DNA of 64,000 nucleotides. It comes from Belnapia arida (GTDB lineage: Bacteria > Pseudomonadota > Alphaproteobacteria > Acetobacterales > Acetobacteraceae). Every line of letters begins with the position of its first letter. Position 1 is the stretch's first letter. Under the pieces are notes generated by a model. It saw only the letters and a program-made list of their open reading frames with translations. It made no database searches and was not told the DNA's origin. The position numbers and the translations under genes were made by a program. The stretch lies in NCBI RefSeq assembly GCF_016773205.1, contig NZ_JAETWB010000011.1:65379-129378 (forward strand), given 5' to 3'. Positions 18,469 to 33,323 of this stretch are shown in pieces.

Positions 18469-19428
18469 ATGCGTCAGCCCACCATTCGTCAGGTCGCCAC
18501 CGTTTTCGGTGGGGCCGGATTCATCGGCCGCTACGTGGTGCAGCGGCTGGCGGCGCGCGGTTGGGTGGTGCGCATCGCAGGGCGAGACCCGGCCCGGGCG
18601 CGCTTCCTGCAGACCCAGGGAATGGTGGGGCAGATCGTGCCCCTCGCCGCCGACCTCGGCGATGAGGGCCAGTTGGCCCGAGCCATCGCCGGGGCGGACC
18701 TGGTCGTCAACCTGGTCGGCATCCTGGCCGAGCGGGCCTCCGGCGACTTCCAGCGCGTGCAGGCCGAGGGCGCCGGGCGGGTAGCGCGCCTGGCAGCGGC
18801 CGGCGGCGTGGAGCGGCTGGTCCATGTCTCGGCGATCGGCGCCGATGCGCAGAGTCCAAGTCGCTACGGCCGCAGCAAGGCCGAGGGCGAGACCGCCGTC
18901 CGCGCCGCCTTCCCGCAGGCGACGATCCTTCGTCCCTCCATCGTCTTTGGGCCGGAGGACCAGTTCTTCAACCGCTTCGCCGGCCTCGCCCGGATGCTGC
19001 CGGTAATGCCGGTGATCGCCGGCAACACCCGCTTCCAGCCTGTCTATGTCGGTGACGTGGCCGATGCGGTGATCGCCGCCGCAAGCCGGGAGGATGCGGC
19101 CGGCAAGACCTATGAGCTGGCCGGGCCGCGGGTGCTTAGCTTCCGCGAATTGCTGCGCTTCATTCTCGACACTACCGGTCATCGCCGGCCGCTTGTTGAT
19201 CTGCCCGAGGCGCTGGTGAAGCTTCAGGTGGCGCTCGGGCGTTACCTGCCGAACCCGCCGCTGACCGAGGACCAGTTGTTGATGCTGCAGCGTGACAACG
19301 TCGCCGCTCCGGATGCGCCTGGCCTCGCCGAACTTGGGATCCAGGCGAAATCGGTGGAGGCCGTGGTGCCGGGCTATCTCAGCCGCTTCCGTCCTGGTGG
19401 CGGGCGCCGACCGGTAACGGCGGCATAA
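18469..19428 (+). CDS. Complex I NDUFA9-subunit-like NAD(P)-binding protein
   Basis: Atypical short-chain dehydrogenase of 319 residues. The Rossmann motif VFGGAGFIGRYVV is near the N-terminus, followed by SAIGADAQSPSRYGRSKAEGE, where Y and K sit as in extended SDRs. The pattern matches the NDUFA9 group: mitochondrial members are complex I accessory subunits, while bacterial ones are often annotated as NADH dehydrogenase-associated. No complex I genes are in this window. ATG 18469 follows GGAG by nine bases; the frame extends to 18421. Confidence 0.85.
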   Translation: MRQPTIRQVATVFGGAGFIGRYVVQRLAARGWVVRIAGRDPARARFLQTQGMVGQIVPLAADLGDEGQLARAIAGADLVVNLVGILAERASGDFQRVQAEGAGRVARLAAAGGVERLVHVSAIGADAQSPSRYGRSKAEGETAVRAAFPQATILRPSIVFGPEDQFFNRFAGLARMLPVMPVIAGNTRFQPVYVGDVADAVIAAASREDAAGKTYELAGPRVLSFRELLRFILDTTGHRRPLVDLPEALVKLQVALGRYLPNPPLTEDQLLMLQRDNVAAPDAPGLAELGIQAKSVEAVVPGYLSRFRPGGGRRPVTAA

Positions 19429-19431
19429 AAA

Positions 19432-19444
19432 GTCCGAAACGGAC
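19432..19444. terminator. Weak hairpin after the NDUFA9-like gene
   Basis: GTCCG-AAA-CGGAC, preceded by a run of five A and followed by CTT, lies four bases past the stop. The 5-bp stem is short, so terminator function is doubtful. Confidence 0.25.
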
Positions 19445-19504
19445 CTTATGGAATGGAGAGGCTTGCGCGAAACTTTCCGCGAAGCTGCTCATCAACGGTA
19501 TTGG

Positions 19505-19519
19505 GTCAGTGTAGCTGAC
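19505..19519. promoter_or_regulatory. Inverted repeat upstream of gltD
   Basis: GTCAG-TGTAG-CTGAC, a perfect 5-bp inverted repeat, lies in the 216-base leader between the NDUFA9-like gene and gltD, about 125 bases before the gltD ATG. It could be an operator for glutamate synthase control; no known consensus is matched. Confidence 0.25.
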
Positions 19520-19644
19520 CTTTCGGCCAGAAAAGACTCGCGTCACATCTCGCGGCGCCGTAAAGCTTCGCCTTGTCATCAGCCGAGGCGGCTGCGGTGT
19601 CGCGTGCCCGCATCGCCCTTGATCGAGAAAGCGGGGACGCCGCC

Positions 19645-21084
19645 ATGGCCGAACGGATGCTGCAATTCGTGCGCCTCTCCCAGGCTCAGCCCGAGAAGCG
19701 CGACATCGCCGCCCGCCGTTCCGATTTCGGCGAGATTTACCGGGAATTCGCCGCCGAGGCCGCCTCGGCCCAGGCCAGCCGGTGCAGCCAGTGCGGCGTG
19801 CCCTTCTGCTCCATCCACTGCCCGCTGAACCAGAACATCCCGGACTGGCTGAAGCTGACAGCGGAGGGCCGGCTGGAGGAGGCGCATGAGGTCAACTCGG
19901 CGACCAACACCTTCCCCGAGATTTGCGGCCGCATCTGCCCGCAGGATCGGCTCTGCGAAGGCAACTGCGTCATCGAGAAGGGCTTCGAGAGCGTCACCAT
20001 CGGCGCCGTCGAGAAGTACATCAACGACACCGCCTGGGAAAATGGTTGGGTGAAGCCGCCGAGCCCACGGCAGGAAAAGCCCCACAGCGTCGGCATCATC
20101 GGCGCCGGGCCCGCCGGGCTCGCCACCGCCGAACGGCTGCGTAGCCGCGGCTGGCAGGTGCATGTTTATGACCGCTACGACCGCGTCGGCGGGCTGATGA
20201 TCTACGGCATCCCCAACTTCAAGCTGGAGAAGGAGGTGGTGCTGCGCCGTTGGAAGCTGTTCGAGGCGGGTGGGATCCATTTCCACCTGAATGTCGCGGT
20301 CGGCACAGACATCACCGTCGACGAGTTGCGGGCGAAGCACGATGCCGTCTTCATCGCGACAGGCGTCTACAAGGCGCGCGACATCGAGGTGCCGGGCAGC
20401 GACCTCGCCGGCATCGTCCCGGCGCTCGACTACCTGACCGCCTCCAACCGCGACAACCTGGGCGATGACGTGCCCACCTTCGCCTCCGGCGCCCTCAACG
20501 CCCACGGCAAGCGCGTCGTCGTGCTCGGCGGCGGCGATACGGCCATGGATTGCGTCCGCACCGCCATCCGCCAGGGCGCCTCGGCCGTCACCTGCCTGTA
20601 TCGCCGCGACAAGGCGAACATGCCGGGCTCCATGCGTGAGGTGAAGAATGCCGAGGAGGAGGGCGTGGAGTTCACCTGGCTCGCCGCCCCCGACGCTTTC
20701 GCCGGGCATGGCAAGGTCGAGGCGGTGCGTGCGACCCGGATGCATCTTGGCTTGCCGGATGCGACTGGCCGCCAGCAGGTGGCCGCCATTCCGGGGAGCG
20801 AGTTCAACATCCCCTGCGACCTCGCCATCAAGGCGCTCGGCTTCGATGCCGAGGACCTGCCGGCGATGTTCAACGAGCCGGCGCTGGCGGTCACCCGCTG
20901 GGGTACGCTGAAGGTCGACCACCGCACGATGATGACCGCGCTGCCCGGTGTCTTCGCCGGCGGCGACATCGTCCGCGGCGCCTCCCTCGTCGTCTGGGCG
21001 ATCCGCGACGGGCGCGACGCGGCGGACCAGATCGAGGCCTATGTCACGCAAAAGGCGAGCGCGCTCGCCACCGCCGCGGAGTAA
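19645..21084 (+). CDS. gltD: Glutamate synthase small (beta) subunit
   Basis: NADPH-oxidising flavoprotein subunit of glutamate synthase (479 residues) that passes electrons to GltB. The N-terminal cysteine-rich region binds [4Fe-4S] clusters (RCSQCGVPFCSIHCPLNQNIPDW and CGRICPQDRLCEGNC), followed by FAD (GIIGAGPAGLATAERL) and NADPH (VVVLGGGDTAMDCVRTA) sites. ATG 19645 gives the normal length; the frame stays open to a TTG at 19573. gltB follows after five bases. Confidence 0.97.
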   Translation: MAERMLQFVRLSQAQPEKRDIAARRSDFGEIYREFAAEAASAQASRCSQCGVPFCSIHCPLNQNIPDWLKLTAEGRLEEAHEVNSATNTFPEICGRICPQDRLCEGNCVIEKGFESVTIGAVEKYINDTAWENGWVKPPSPRQEKPHSVGIIGAGPAGLATAERLRSRGWQVHVYDRYDRVGGLMIYGIPNFKLEKEVVLRRWKLFEAGGIHFHLNVAVGTDITVDELRAKHDAVFIATGVYKARDIEVPGSDLAGIVPALDYLTASNRDNLGDDVPTFASGALNAHGKRVVVLGGGDTAMDCVRTAIRQGASAVTCLYRRDKANMPGSMREVKNAEEEGVEFTWLAAPDAFAGHGKVEAVRATRMHLGLPDATGRQQVAAIPGSEFNIPCDLAIKALGFDAEDLPAMFNEPALAVTRWGTLKVDHRTMMTALPGVFAGGDIVRGASLVVWAIRDGRDAADQIEAYVTQKASALATAAE

Positions 21085-21089
21085 GAGCG

Positions 21090-25622
<4,533 letters not shown>

Positions 25623-25633
25623 GCTGCCCCGCC

Positions 25634-26311
25634 CTAGGGACGCATCGCCTTGGTGAACTGGCCCTCGCCGTTATAGGGCCAGTAAAGCCCCCATTGGCCG
25701 TAATAGGCCTTGCAGGCCGCCATGTCGGCTAGATAGCGCGCTTCGCCCTCGCGGAAGGCAGCGAAGCGCGTGTCCGGCTTAACCCCCGGGTGCTGATGGC
25801 CGTGCGGCGGGGTGAAGTCGTCCTGAGCGCCGTGCTGCAGCCGGCTTTGCAGCCCGGCATTCAGCAGCCGCACCGCCTCCATCGCCTCCCTGTCCCACTT
25901 GCCACGCTCGGCGCCCGAGATCAGGGCGGAGGCGAAGAGCTTGCGGTAGCCGCCCGCCGGCTTCCGCGCCCAGAGGCTCATCATGTCGTAGTCCGAGACG
26001 AAGATGTTGCCGCGCTCGGGATGCACGCCGAGGCCGTTCTCGCCCGACTTCACCGTATTCCCGGCGCTGTCGTGCCCATCCGCCCATCGCTTCGGCGGCA
26101 CCGCCCCCTGGAAGGCGACGGCGCCCCGCTTCGGGCAGCGCATGACGATCAACAGCCCGAGCCGTCGTGTCGCCTCCCGGAAGGTCGCCACATCCTCCGG
26201 ACCGATATCGCTCTGCCCTGCGAAGCGGATGTCCTCCGGCCCGACTTGGCCGCCGGCCCGGCTCAGGCGCTGGAACACCGCCAGTTCGCCGATCGACACC
26301 GTGAGCGTCAT
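25634..26311 (-). CDS. Edema factor/CyaA/ExoY-like (class II) nucleotidyl cyclase-related protein
   Basis: Unannotated protein of 225 residues with no signal peptide or membrane helix. By eye it matches parts of the class II adenylyl cyclase core: EDVATFREATRRLGLLIVMR (39-58) resembles the segment ending in the substrate-binding Arg; GLGVH (93-97) matches the segment with the catalytic His; SDYDMM (106-111) matches the two metal-binding Asp of the ADYD/ADID motif; QHGAQDDF (159-166) resembles the HGTEQDN segment. Only ten residues separate His97 from Asp107, where the toxins have about 125-140, so the second catalytic lobe seems to be missing. The conserved lysines around the His are not obvious. 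Activity is therefore uncertain. A GGGAGGA site precedes the ATG. Confidence 0.6.
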   Translation of the reverse strand: MTLTVSIGELAVFQRLSRAGGQVGPEDIRFAGQSDIGPEDVATFREATRRLGLLIVMRCPKRGAVAFQGAVPPKRWADGHDSAGNTVKSGENGLGVHPERGNIFVSDYDMMSLWARKPAGGYRKLFASALISGAERGKWDREAMEAVRLLNAGLQSRLQHGAQDDFTPPHGHQHPGVKPDTRFAAFREGEARYLADMAACKAYYGQWGLYWPYNGEGQFTKAMRP

Positions 26312-26435
26312 CTGGATTGTCCTCCCGACCGGGCCTCCTGACCGGGGATATTGCTACACCGAATCCACACCGCTTCCCAGCGGATGGTGGGGAACGCCTT
26401 CCGCTGCCGTGGCGCGGGTGCCATAAGGCGCTGCC

Positions 26436-27104
26436 GTGCGAACCCTGTATCACATCCCGCTCTCGCCCTACTCCCGTAAGGTCCGCCTCGCTTTGGCCGA
26501 GAAGCGGATTCCTTTCGAGCTGCGCATCGAGCGTTTCTGGGAGAGGCGGCCGGATTTCCTGGCGATGAACCCCGCCTGCACCGTGCCCGTGTTGCAGGAA
26601 GAGAACGGCTTCACCATCGCCGACAGCTACGCCATCTGCGAGTATCTGGACGAAGCCTATCCCGACATGCCGCTCTTCGGCCGCACCCTCGGTGAGCGGG
26701 CGGAGGTGCGCCGACTGATCGCCTGGTTCGACCACAAATTCCATGCGGAGGTCACCCGCAACCTGCTCTACGAGAAGCAGCTGAAGCGCCTTCTCGGCCG
26801 CGGCAACCCGGATGCCGCCGCCATGCGCGCCGGCTACCAGAACATGAAGATGCACATGGAGTATATCGGCGATCTGGCCGAGAACCGCGCCTGGCTGGCC
26901 GGGTCCCAGATCAGCCTCGCCGATTTCGCGGCCGCGGCGCAGCTCTCCTCGCTCGACTACATCGGCGACGTGAAATGGGAGCTGAGCGAGCCGGCGCGGG
27001 ACTGGTATGCGCGGATGAAGTCCCGTCCCTGCTTCCGCGGCCTGCTTGCCGACCGGATCAGCGGCCTTGCCCCCCCCGACCACTATTCCGACCCGGATTT
27101 CTGA
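26436..27104 (+). CDS. Glutathione S-transferase family protein
   Basis: Cytosolic GST-fold protein of 222 residues. It has an N-terminal thioredoxin-like domain (LYHIPLSPYSRKVRLALAEK, with the cis-Pro/Ser region near FTIADSYAICEYLDE) and an all-helical C-terminal domain containing SLADFAAAAQLSSLDYIGDV. Start is GTG at 26436 with AAGG eight bases upstream. The physiological substrate is unknown. Divergent from the cyclase-like gene across a 124-base gap. Confidence 0.88.
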   Translation: MRTLYHIPLSPYSRKVRLALAEKRIPFELRIERFWERRPDFLAMNPACTVPVLQEENGFTIADSYAICEYLDEAYPDMPLFGRTLGERAEVRRLIAWFDHKFHAEVTRNLLYEKQLKRLLGRGNPDAAAMRAGYQNMKMHMEYIGDLAENRAWLAGSQISLADFAAAAQLSSLDYIGDVKWELSEPARDWYARMKSRPCFRGLLADRISGLAPPDHYSDPDF

Positions 27105-27119
27105 CCGACCGGCCGCGGC

Positions 27120-27335
27120 TCAGCCGCCATTGTCGTTGCTTGCGTCCTGGCGGCCAATCGGCAACGGCTGAAACAGCCCGGCCACCAGCATCCGGCGCAA
27201 GCTGAGCAGGCGTTGCGGGGCGACGAAGAAACGGAGGTCACGGACCTCCGCTCCGCTCATTCGGGCGAAGCCGGGCAGGGCGCAGGAGGTGCCCCGCACC
27301 TGGCCAGGGCCGCTCCGTTGCTGATGGTCGTCCAT
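27120..27335 (-). CDS. Small hypothetical protein
   Basis: Predicted basic protein of 71 residues beginning MDDHQQRSGPGQV and containing RDLRFFVAPQRLLSLRRMLV. I recognise no family. Codon third positions are GC-rich as in neighbouring genes, and GGAG lies ten bases before the ATG, so it may be real. The frame extends to 27509 without further support. The rest of the gap to 27543 shows nothing I can support. Confidence 0.4.
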   Translation of the reverse strand: MDDHQQRSGPGQVRGTSCALPGFARMSGAEVRDLRFFVAPQRLLSLRRMLVAGLFQPLPIGRQDASNDNGG

Positions 27336-27543
27336 CACGCACTGCTCCGGACTTTCGGGTGTCGGATCGAGACGGATGCGATTTTGGTGCGGAATCGAGA
27401 GGACCGCGAAAGCTTTCAGGAGAGGGTGGTGGAGCTGGCGTGAATCTCTGCATCGAGGGACCGGCCATTGCTGCGCGAAGGGCATCGGCAGCCCGCTGCT
27501 TTCCAGCAATGCTGCCGATCGCGCTACCGGTGAGGTTGGGCGC

Positions 27544-28122
27544 TCAGGTCAGCGCCTCCGCTGCATCCACCTCCCGCCCACGCCCCGCCTTCCGCATCAC
27601 CTCCGCCAAATGCGGCCGGATTGCGAGTTGATGGCGGTAGATCGCCGCCGCCGCCCGTGGCAGCGTCCCGCCGCGCCCGAGCATCGCATCGCCTAGCTCC
27701 AGCATCCGGAGGTTCGGCCAGGTCTTCTCGCGGATGGCGAGGATGCCTTGCAGGACCTCCTCCGCCGGCAGCTCCGGCCGCGCCTGGGCGAGGATCAGGC
27801 TCATCGCCGCCGTCGAGCGGGAGATGCCGACATGGCAATGCACCAGGAGCCGTGCCGTCCGCTCCGCCGCCAGCCCGCGGCCGAAATCGAGGATCGCCGC
27901 GACATGCTCCCCTTCCGGCACCACATGATCCGCCTGAGACTGGATGATGTCGTGGAAGCGCAGCTCCAGCCGGGCATGCTCGCCGAAGCTGCCGAAGGCT
28001 TCCGGTTCCGCCCGATCCGGGTCGAGGATCGAGAGCACGTGGCTGACGCCGGTGGCGCAATGACCCTCCAGCTCCTCGATGCCGCAGACATGGATGGGGA
28101 AGGGCAGGGGGCTCGCGCTCAT
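27544..28122 (-). CDS. Tyrosine/dual-specificity phosphatase family protein
   Basis: Cysteine phosphatase of 192 residues. The signature loop is VHCHVGISRSTAA, with C and R spaced as CX5R, and an upstream Asp-containing segment (FHDIIQSQADHVVPE) may supply the general acid. The fold resembles protein tyrosine phosphatases of the dual-specificity group. The substrate is unknown. It is divergent from radA. Confidence 0.8.
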   Translation of the reverse strand: MSASPLPFPIHVCGIEELEGHCATGVSHVLSILDPDRAEPEAFGSFGEHARLELRFHDIIQSQADHVVPEGEHVAAILDFGRGLAAERTARLLVHCHVGISRSTAAMSLILAQARPELPAEEVLQGILAIREKTWPNLRMLELGDAMLGRGGTLPRAAAAIYRHQLAIRPHLAEVMRKAGRGREVDAAEALT

Positions 28123-28218
28123 GGACGCAGCCTGCGCCGGCCCGGCGTCGCGGTCCAGGCTTGCAACGCGGGCGACGCTGCCTCATGTTCCTGTTTCGTG
28201 CCGATCAGGGGAGGCCGC

Positions 28219-29631
<1,413 letters not shown>

Positions 29632-29718
29632 TTCCGCCACACCTGTGCCCTGCGCTGCCCAGCCCTACTGCTGGCGCGCGTGGACACCCCCAACCCCCAT
29701 CGCTATACCCCGCGCACG

Positions 29719-30279
29719 ATGACCTGGGTCGATGCTGTGGTCCTGGCGGTGCTGGCCGTCTCGGCGGTGCTCGCTTTCCTGCGCGGACTGGTGCAGGAGG
29801 TGCTGGGGGTGGGGGCCTGGATCGGCGCCGCCGCCCTTGCCCTCGTCCTGCGCCCCTCCGTTGCGCCCCTGCTCCAGGGTACGGTTGATCCGCCCTGGCT
29901 CGCCGATGCGCTGGCCGCCGGCGGCGTCTTCCTCCTGGTGCTGATCGTGCTGAAAGTCATCATCGCGCAGATCGCCCGGCTGGTGCAGAACTCCATGCTC
30001 GGTGGCACCGACCGGGCGCTTGGGATGCTTTTCGGCATCGCCCGGGGTGCCTTCCTCGTGGTGCTTGCCTATATCCTCGGCGGCATGGTGCTGCCGGCGA
30101 CCGAGCGCTGGCCGGAACCGGTGCGGGAGGCGCGCTCCCTGCCGTTAGTGATCGAAGGCGCGCAACGGCTCGTCGCGCAGCTCCCCGCTGAATACCGCCC
30201 CCGCGTGGCCTCTCCCCCGGCCCGCCCCATTCCGACGCAGGAAGACTTCGAGCGGCCGCCTGCCCGCAACCGGACGTGA
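29719..30279 (+). CDS. cvpA: CvpA family membrane protein
   Basis: Inner-membrane protein of 186 residues with four predicted helices in the first 130 residues, the CvpA pattern (MTWVDAVVLAVLAVSAVLAFLRG). E. coli CvpA was named for colicin V production and is linked to envelope stress resistance. It lies ten bases upstream of purF, the usual CvpA-PurF pairing. The proline-rich C-terminus is likely cytoplasmic and disordered. Confidence 0.92.
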   Translation: MTWVDAVVLAVLAVSAVLAFLRGLVQEVLGVGAWIGAAALALVLRPSVAPLLQGTVDPPWLADALAAGGVFLLVLIVLKVIIAQIARLVQNSMLGGTDRALGMLFGIARGAFLVVLAYILGGMVLPATERWPEPVREARSLPLVIEGAQRLVAQLPAEYRPRVASPPARPIPTQEDFERPPARNRT

Positions 30280-30289
30280 GGACCATCCC

Positions 30290-31771
30290 ATGACCGAAGA
30301 GGCCCTGCGGCTCGCCGCCCCCGACGATGACAAATTCCATGAGGAATGCGGCGTCTTCGGCATCTGGAACACCAATGACGCGGCGGCGCTGACGGCGCTC
30401 GGCCTGCATGCCCTGCAGCATCGCGGGCAGGAGGCGGCCGGCATCGTCAGCCTCGACGAGGGCGGCATCTTCCACGCTCATCGCGGCCGCGGCCTGGTTG
30501 GCGACACCTTCTCGGACGCCAAGATCATGGCCTCGCTCCGCGGCCGCGCCTCCCTTGGCCACAACCGCTACGCCACCACCGGCGAAACGGCGCTGCGCAA
30601 CGTCCAGCCGCTCTATGCCGATTTCGCCTTCGGCGGCTTCGCCGTGGCGCATAACGGCAACCTCACCAATGCGATGGCGCTGCGCCGCAGCCTCGTCAAC
30701 CGCGGCTGCCTGTTCCAGAGCACGACGGACAGCGAGGTCTTCATCCACCTCATCGCCATCAGCCTCTACTCGACGGTGGTGGACCGGCTGATCGACGCGC
30801 TGCGCCAGGTCCAGGGCGCCTACAGCCTGGTCGCGCTGCATGACGGCGCGCTGATCGGCGCACGCGACCCGCTCGGCGTCCGCCCCCTCGTCCTCGGCCG
30901 CTTGGGCGGCACCAACGGCGTGCCGACCTCCTGGGTGCTGTGCAGCGAGACCTGCGCGCTCGACATCGTCGGCGCGGAATTCGTCCGCGACATCGATGCC
31001 GGCGAGATCATCATCATCGACGACAAGGGCGTGCACAGCATCAAGCCCTTCGGCAAGCAGCCGGACCGCTTCTGCATCTTCGAGTACATCTACTTCGCCC
31101 GCCCGGATTCGGTGGTCGAGGGCACGCCGGTCTACGAGACCCGCAAGCGCATCGGCGCCGAGCTGGCCCGCGAGAGCGGCGTCTCTGCCGACGTCGTCGT
31201 TCCGGTGCCTGACAGCGGCGTGCCGGCAGCGATGGGCTATGCGCTCGAGAGCGGCATCCCCTTTGAGCTCGGCATTATCCGCAACCACTATGTCGGCCGC
31301 ACCTTCATCGAGCCGACCGACCAGATCCGCAATCTCGGGGTGAAGCTGAAGCACAGCGCCAATCGCCCGATGCTGGAGGGCAAGCGCGTCATCCTGGTCG
31401 ATGACAGCATTGTCCGCGGCACGACCAGCAAGAAGATCGTCGAGATGGTCCGCGCCGCCGGGGCGAGCGAGGTGCATATGCGCATCTCCTCCCCGCCGAC
31501 GACCCATAGCTGCTACTACGGCATCGACACGCCGGAGCGCGGCAAGCTGCTCGCCGCGACGCATGACCTCGAGGAGATGGCGAAGATCATCGGCGTCGAC
31601 AGCCTAGCCTATATCTCGCTCGACGGGCTGTACCGCGCCCTCGGCAAGCCCGGTCGCGATACCGCGCAGCCGGCCTATTGCGACGCTTGCTTTACCGGCG
31701 ACTACGCCATCCCGCTAAGCGACGCCCAGGCGAACAGCGACCGCCAACTCTCCCTGTTGCAGGTTGGCTGA
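30290..31771 (+). CDS. purF: Amidophosphoribosyltransferase
   Basis: First committed enzyme of purine synthesis: transfers glutamine amide to PRPP. It has 493 residues. After a short propeptide the Ntn catalytic Cys lies in EECGVFGIW. The phosphoribosyltransferase PRPP motif is VILVDDSIVRGTTS. GAGGA lies seven bases before the ATG. The stop overlaps the next start (TGATG). Confidence 0.98.
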   Translation: MTEEALRLAAPDDDKFHEECGVFGIWNTNDAAALTALGLHALQHRGQEAAGIVSLDEGGIFHAHRGRGLVGDTFSDAKIMASLRGRASLGHNRYATTGETALRNVQPLYADFAFGGFAVAHNGNLTNAMALRRSLVNRGCLFQSTTDSEVFIHLIAISLYSTVVDRLIDALRQVQGAYSLVALHDGALIGARDPLGVRPLVLGRLGGTNGVPTSWVLCSETCALDIVGAEFVRDIDAGEIIIIDDKGVHSIKPFGKQPDRFCIFEYIYFARPDSVVEGTPVYETRKRIGAELARESGVSADVVVPVPDSGVPAAMGYALESGIPFELGIIRNHYVGRTFIEPTDQIRNLGVKLKHSANRPMLEGKRVILVDDSIVRGTTSKKIVEMVRAAGASEVHMRISSPPTTHSCYYGIDTPERGKLLAATHDLEEMAKIIGVDSLAYISLDGLYRALGKPGRDTAQPAYCDACFTGDYAIPLSDAQANSDRQLSLLQVG

Positions 31772-32484
31772 TGGCGATGCCGCTGGAAGGCTCCGTTGCC
31801 CTGATTACAGGCGCCTCCCGCGGCATCGGCGCGGCGGTGGCGCTGGAACTCGCGCGGATGGGCGCCCATTGCGTGCTTACCGCCCGTACCCAGGGCGCGC
31901 TGGAGGAGTTGGACGACGCCATCCGCACCGCGGGCGGGCAAGCGACGCTCTTCCCGCTCGACCTCGCCAAGGATGCCGAGAAGATGGACATGCTCGGCCC
32001 CTCGATCGTGCATCGCTTCGGCCGGCTCGACATCCTGGTCCATGCCGCGGGCCTGCTGCCCAAGCTGACGCCGGTCGCCCACATCATGCCGCCCGACTGG
32101 CAGGCGAGCATCGCCGTCAACCTCACCGCCACCTGGCGCCTGATCCGCACCTGCGACCCGCCGCTGCGCGCGGCGCCGGCCGGCCGCGCTGTCTTCCTCA
32201 CCGATTCGCTGGCCGAGGCGCCGCGTGCCTATTGGGGCCTCTACGGCTTCGGCAAGGCTGGGCAGGCGCATCTTGCCCGCTCCTGGGCGGCCGAGGTCGA
32301 GAGCACCCCGCTTCGCGTGAACCTCGTCGATCCAGGCCCCGTCGCCACCCGCCTCCGCGCCGTCGCCATGCCCGGCGAGAATCCGGCCAGCCTCCGCCAG
32401 CCGGCCGATGTGGCGCCCGCCATCGCTGGCCTCTGCCGACCGGAGGAAACTCGGCACGGGGCGAGTGTCGCGCTCGGCGCGTGA
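31771..32484 (+). CDS. Short-chain dehydrogenase/reductase
   Basis: Classical SDR of 237 residues with the NAD(P) motif TGASRGIG. The catalytic Tyr-x3-Lys appears as YGFGK, and the NNAG-type motif is VHAAG. The substrate cannot be predicted. Similar SDRs lie after purF in many alphaproteobacteria. The start overlaps the purF stop, and the stop overlaps the rlmJ GTG (GTGA), so translation is coupled through three genes. Confidence 0.9.
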   Translation: MAMPLEGSVALITGASRGIGAAVALELARMGAHCVLTARTQGALEELDDAIRTAGGQATLFPLDLAKDAEKMDMLGPSIVHRFGRLDILVHAAGLLPKLTPVAHIMPPDWQASIAVNLTATWRLIRTCDPPLRAAPAGRAVFLTDSLAEAPRAYWGLYGFGKAGQAHLARSWAAEVESTPLRVNLVDPGPVATRLRAVAMPGENPASLRQPADVAPAIAGLCRPEETRHGASVALGA

Positions 32485-33308
32485 ACTATCGCCACGCCTT
32501 CCATGCCGGCAATTTCGCCGATTGTATGAAGCACGCCTTGCTGGTCGCGCTGCTGCGGGCGCTCGCCGTCAAGGCGACGCCCTTCCGCGTGCTCGACACC
32601 CATGCCGGGCTTGGCGCCTATGATCTCGCCGCGCCCGAGACCGGCCGCACCGGCGAGGCCGAGCGCGGCATTCTCCGCCTGCTCGACATTGAGGATGGCC
32701 CGCTCGCCGACTACCTCGCCCTGGTCCGCGCCGCCGGCGCCCCGGCCTGGTATCCCGGCTCCCCCGTCCTGGTCCGCGCGCTGCTGCGCCCGCAGGACCA
32801 TCTGTTGGCCTGCGAGCTGCATCCGGAGGACCACGCCATCCTCCGTGCCCGGTTCCGCCGCGACCCGCAGGTCGCCGTCCATCTCCGCGACGGCTGGGAA
32901 GCCCTCCGCGCCCTGACACCCTTCCCGGAGCGCCGCGGCCTCGTGCTCGTCGACCCGCCTTTCGAGCAGGAGGGCGAGTTTGAGCGCATGGCCGCCGGCA
33001 TCGCCCTCGTCGCCCATCGCTTCCGCGCCGCCGTCCAGGCCTGCTGGTACCCGATCAAGCACCGCGCCCCGGTCCGCGCTTTCCACACCGCCTTGCAGGA
33101 GTCGGGCGTCCGCGACCTCCTCGCCGCCGAGCTTTGGCTGCGCGAGCCGACCGACCCGCAGCGGCTCAACGGCTGCGGCCTGCTCATCTCCAACCCGCCC
33201 TGGCATTTCGAGGAGCAGGCGGCCAGCATCCTCCGAGCCCTCCTCGACCGCCTCGGCAGCCGCGAGCCGGGCGAGGGCTGGACCGTCACCCGCATCGCTG
33301 CGGAGTAG
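32481..33308 (+). CDS. rlmJ: 23S rRNA (adenine(2030)-N6)-methyltransferase
   Basis: SAM-dependent methyltransferase of 275 residues. It begins NYRHAFHAGNFADCMKHALL, the RlmJ/ComJ N-terminus, and has the catalytic VDPPFE motif. In E. coli it methylates A2030 of 23S rRNA. GTG start overlapping the SDR stop. Length and motif are typical. Confidence 0.93.
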   Translation: MNYRHAFHAGNFADCMKHALLVALLRALAVKATPFRVLDTHAGLGAYDLAAPETGRTGEAERGILRLLDIEDGPLADYLALVRAAGAPAWYPGSPVLVRALLRPQDHLLACELHPEDHAILRARFRRDPQVAVHLRDGWEALRALTPFPERRGLVLVDPPFEQEGEFERMAAGIALVAHRFRAAVQACWYPIKHRAPVRAFHTALQESGVRDLLAAELWLREPTDPQRLNGCGLLISNPPWHFEEQAASILRALLDRLGSREPGEGWTVTRIAAE

Positions 33309-33323
33309 GGAAGGGGAGAAGCG

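Noticed and set aside
19579..21051. 490-codon minus-strand frame opposite gltD
   Set aside because: Shadow of gltD with the same biased composition and no motif.
29960..31564. 534-codon minus-strand frame opposite cvpA/purF
   Set aside because: Shadow of purF and cvpA, which both have clear motifs.
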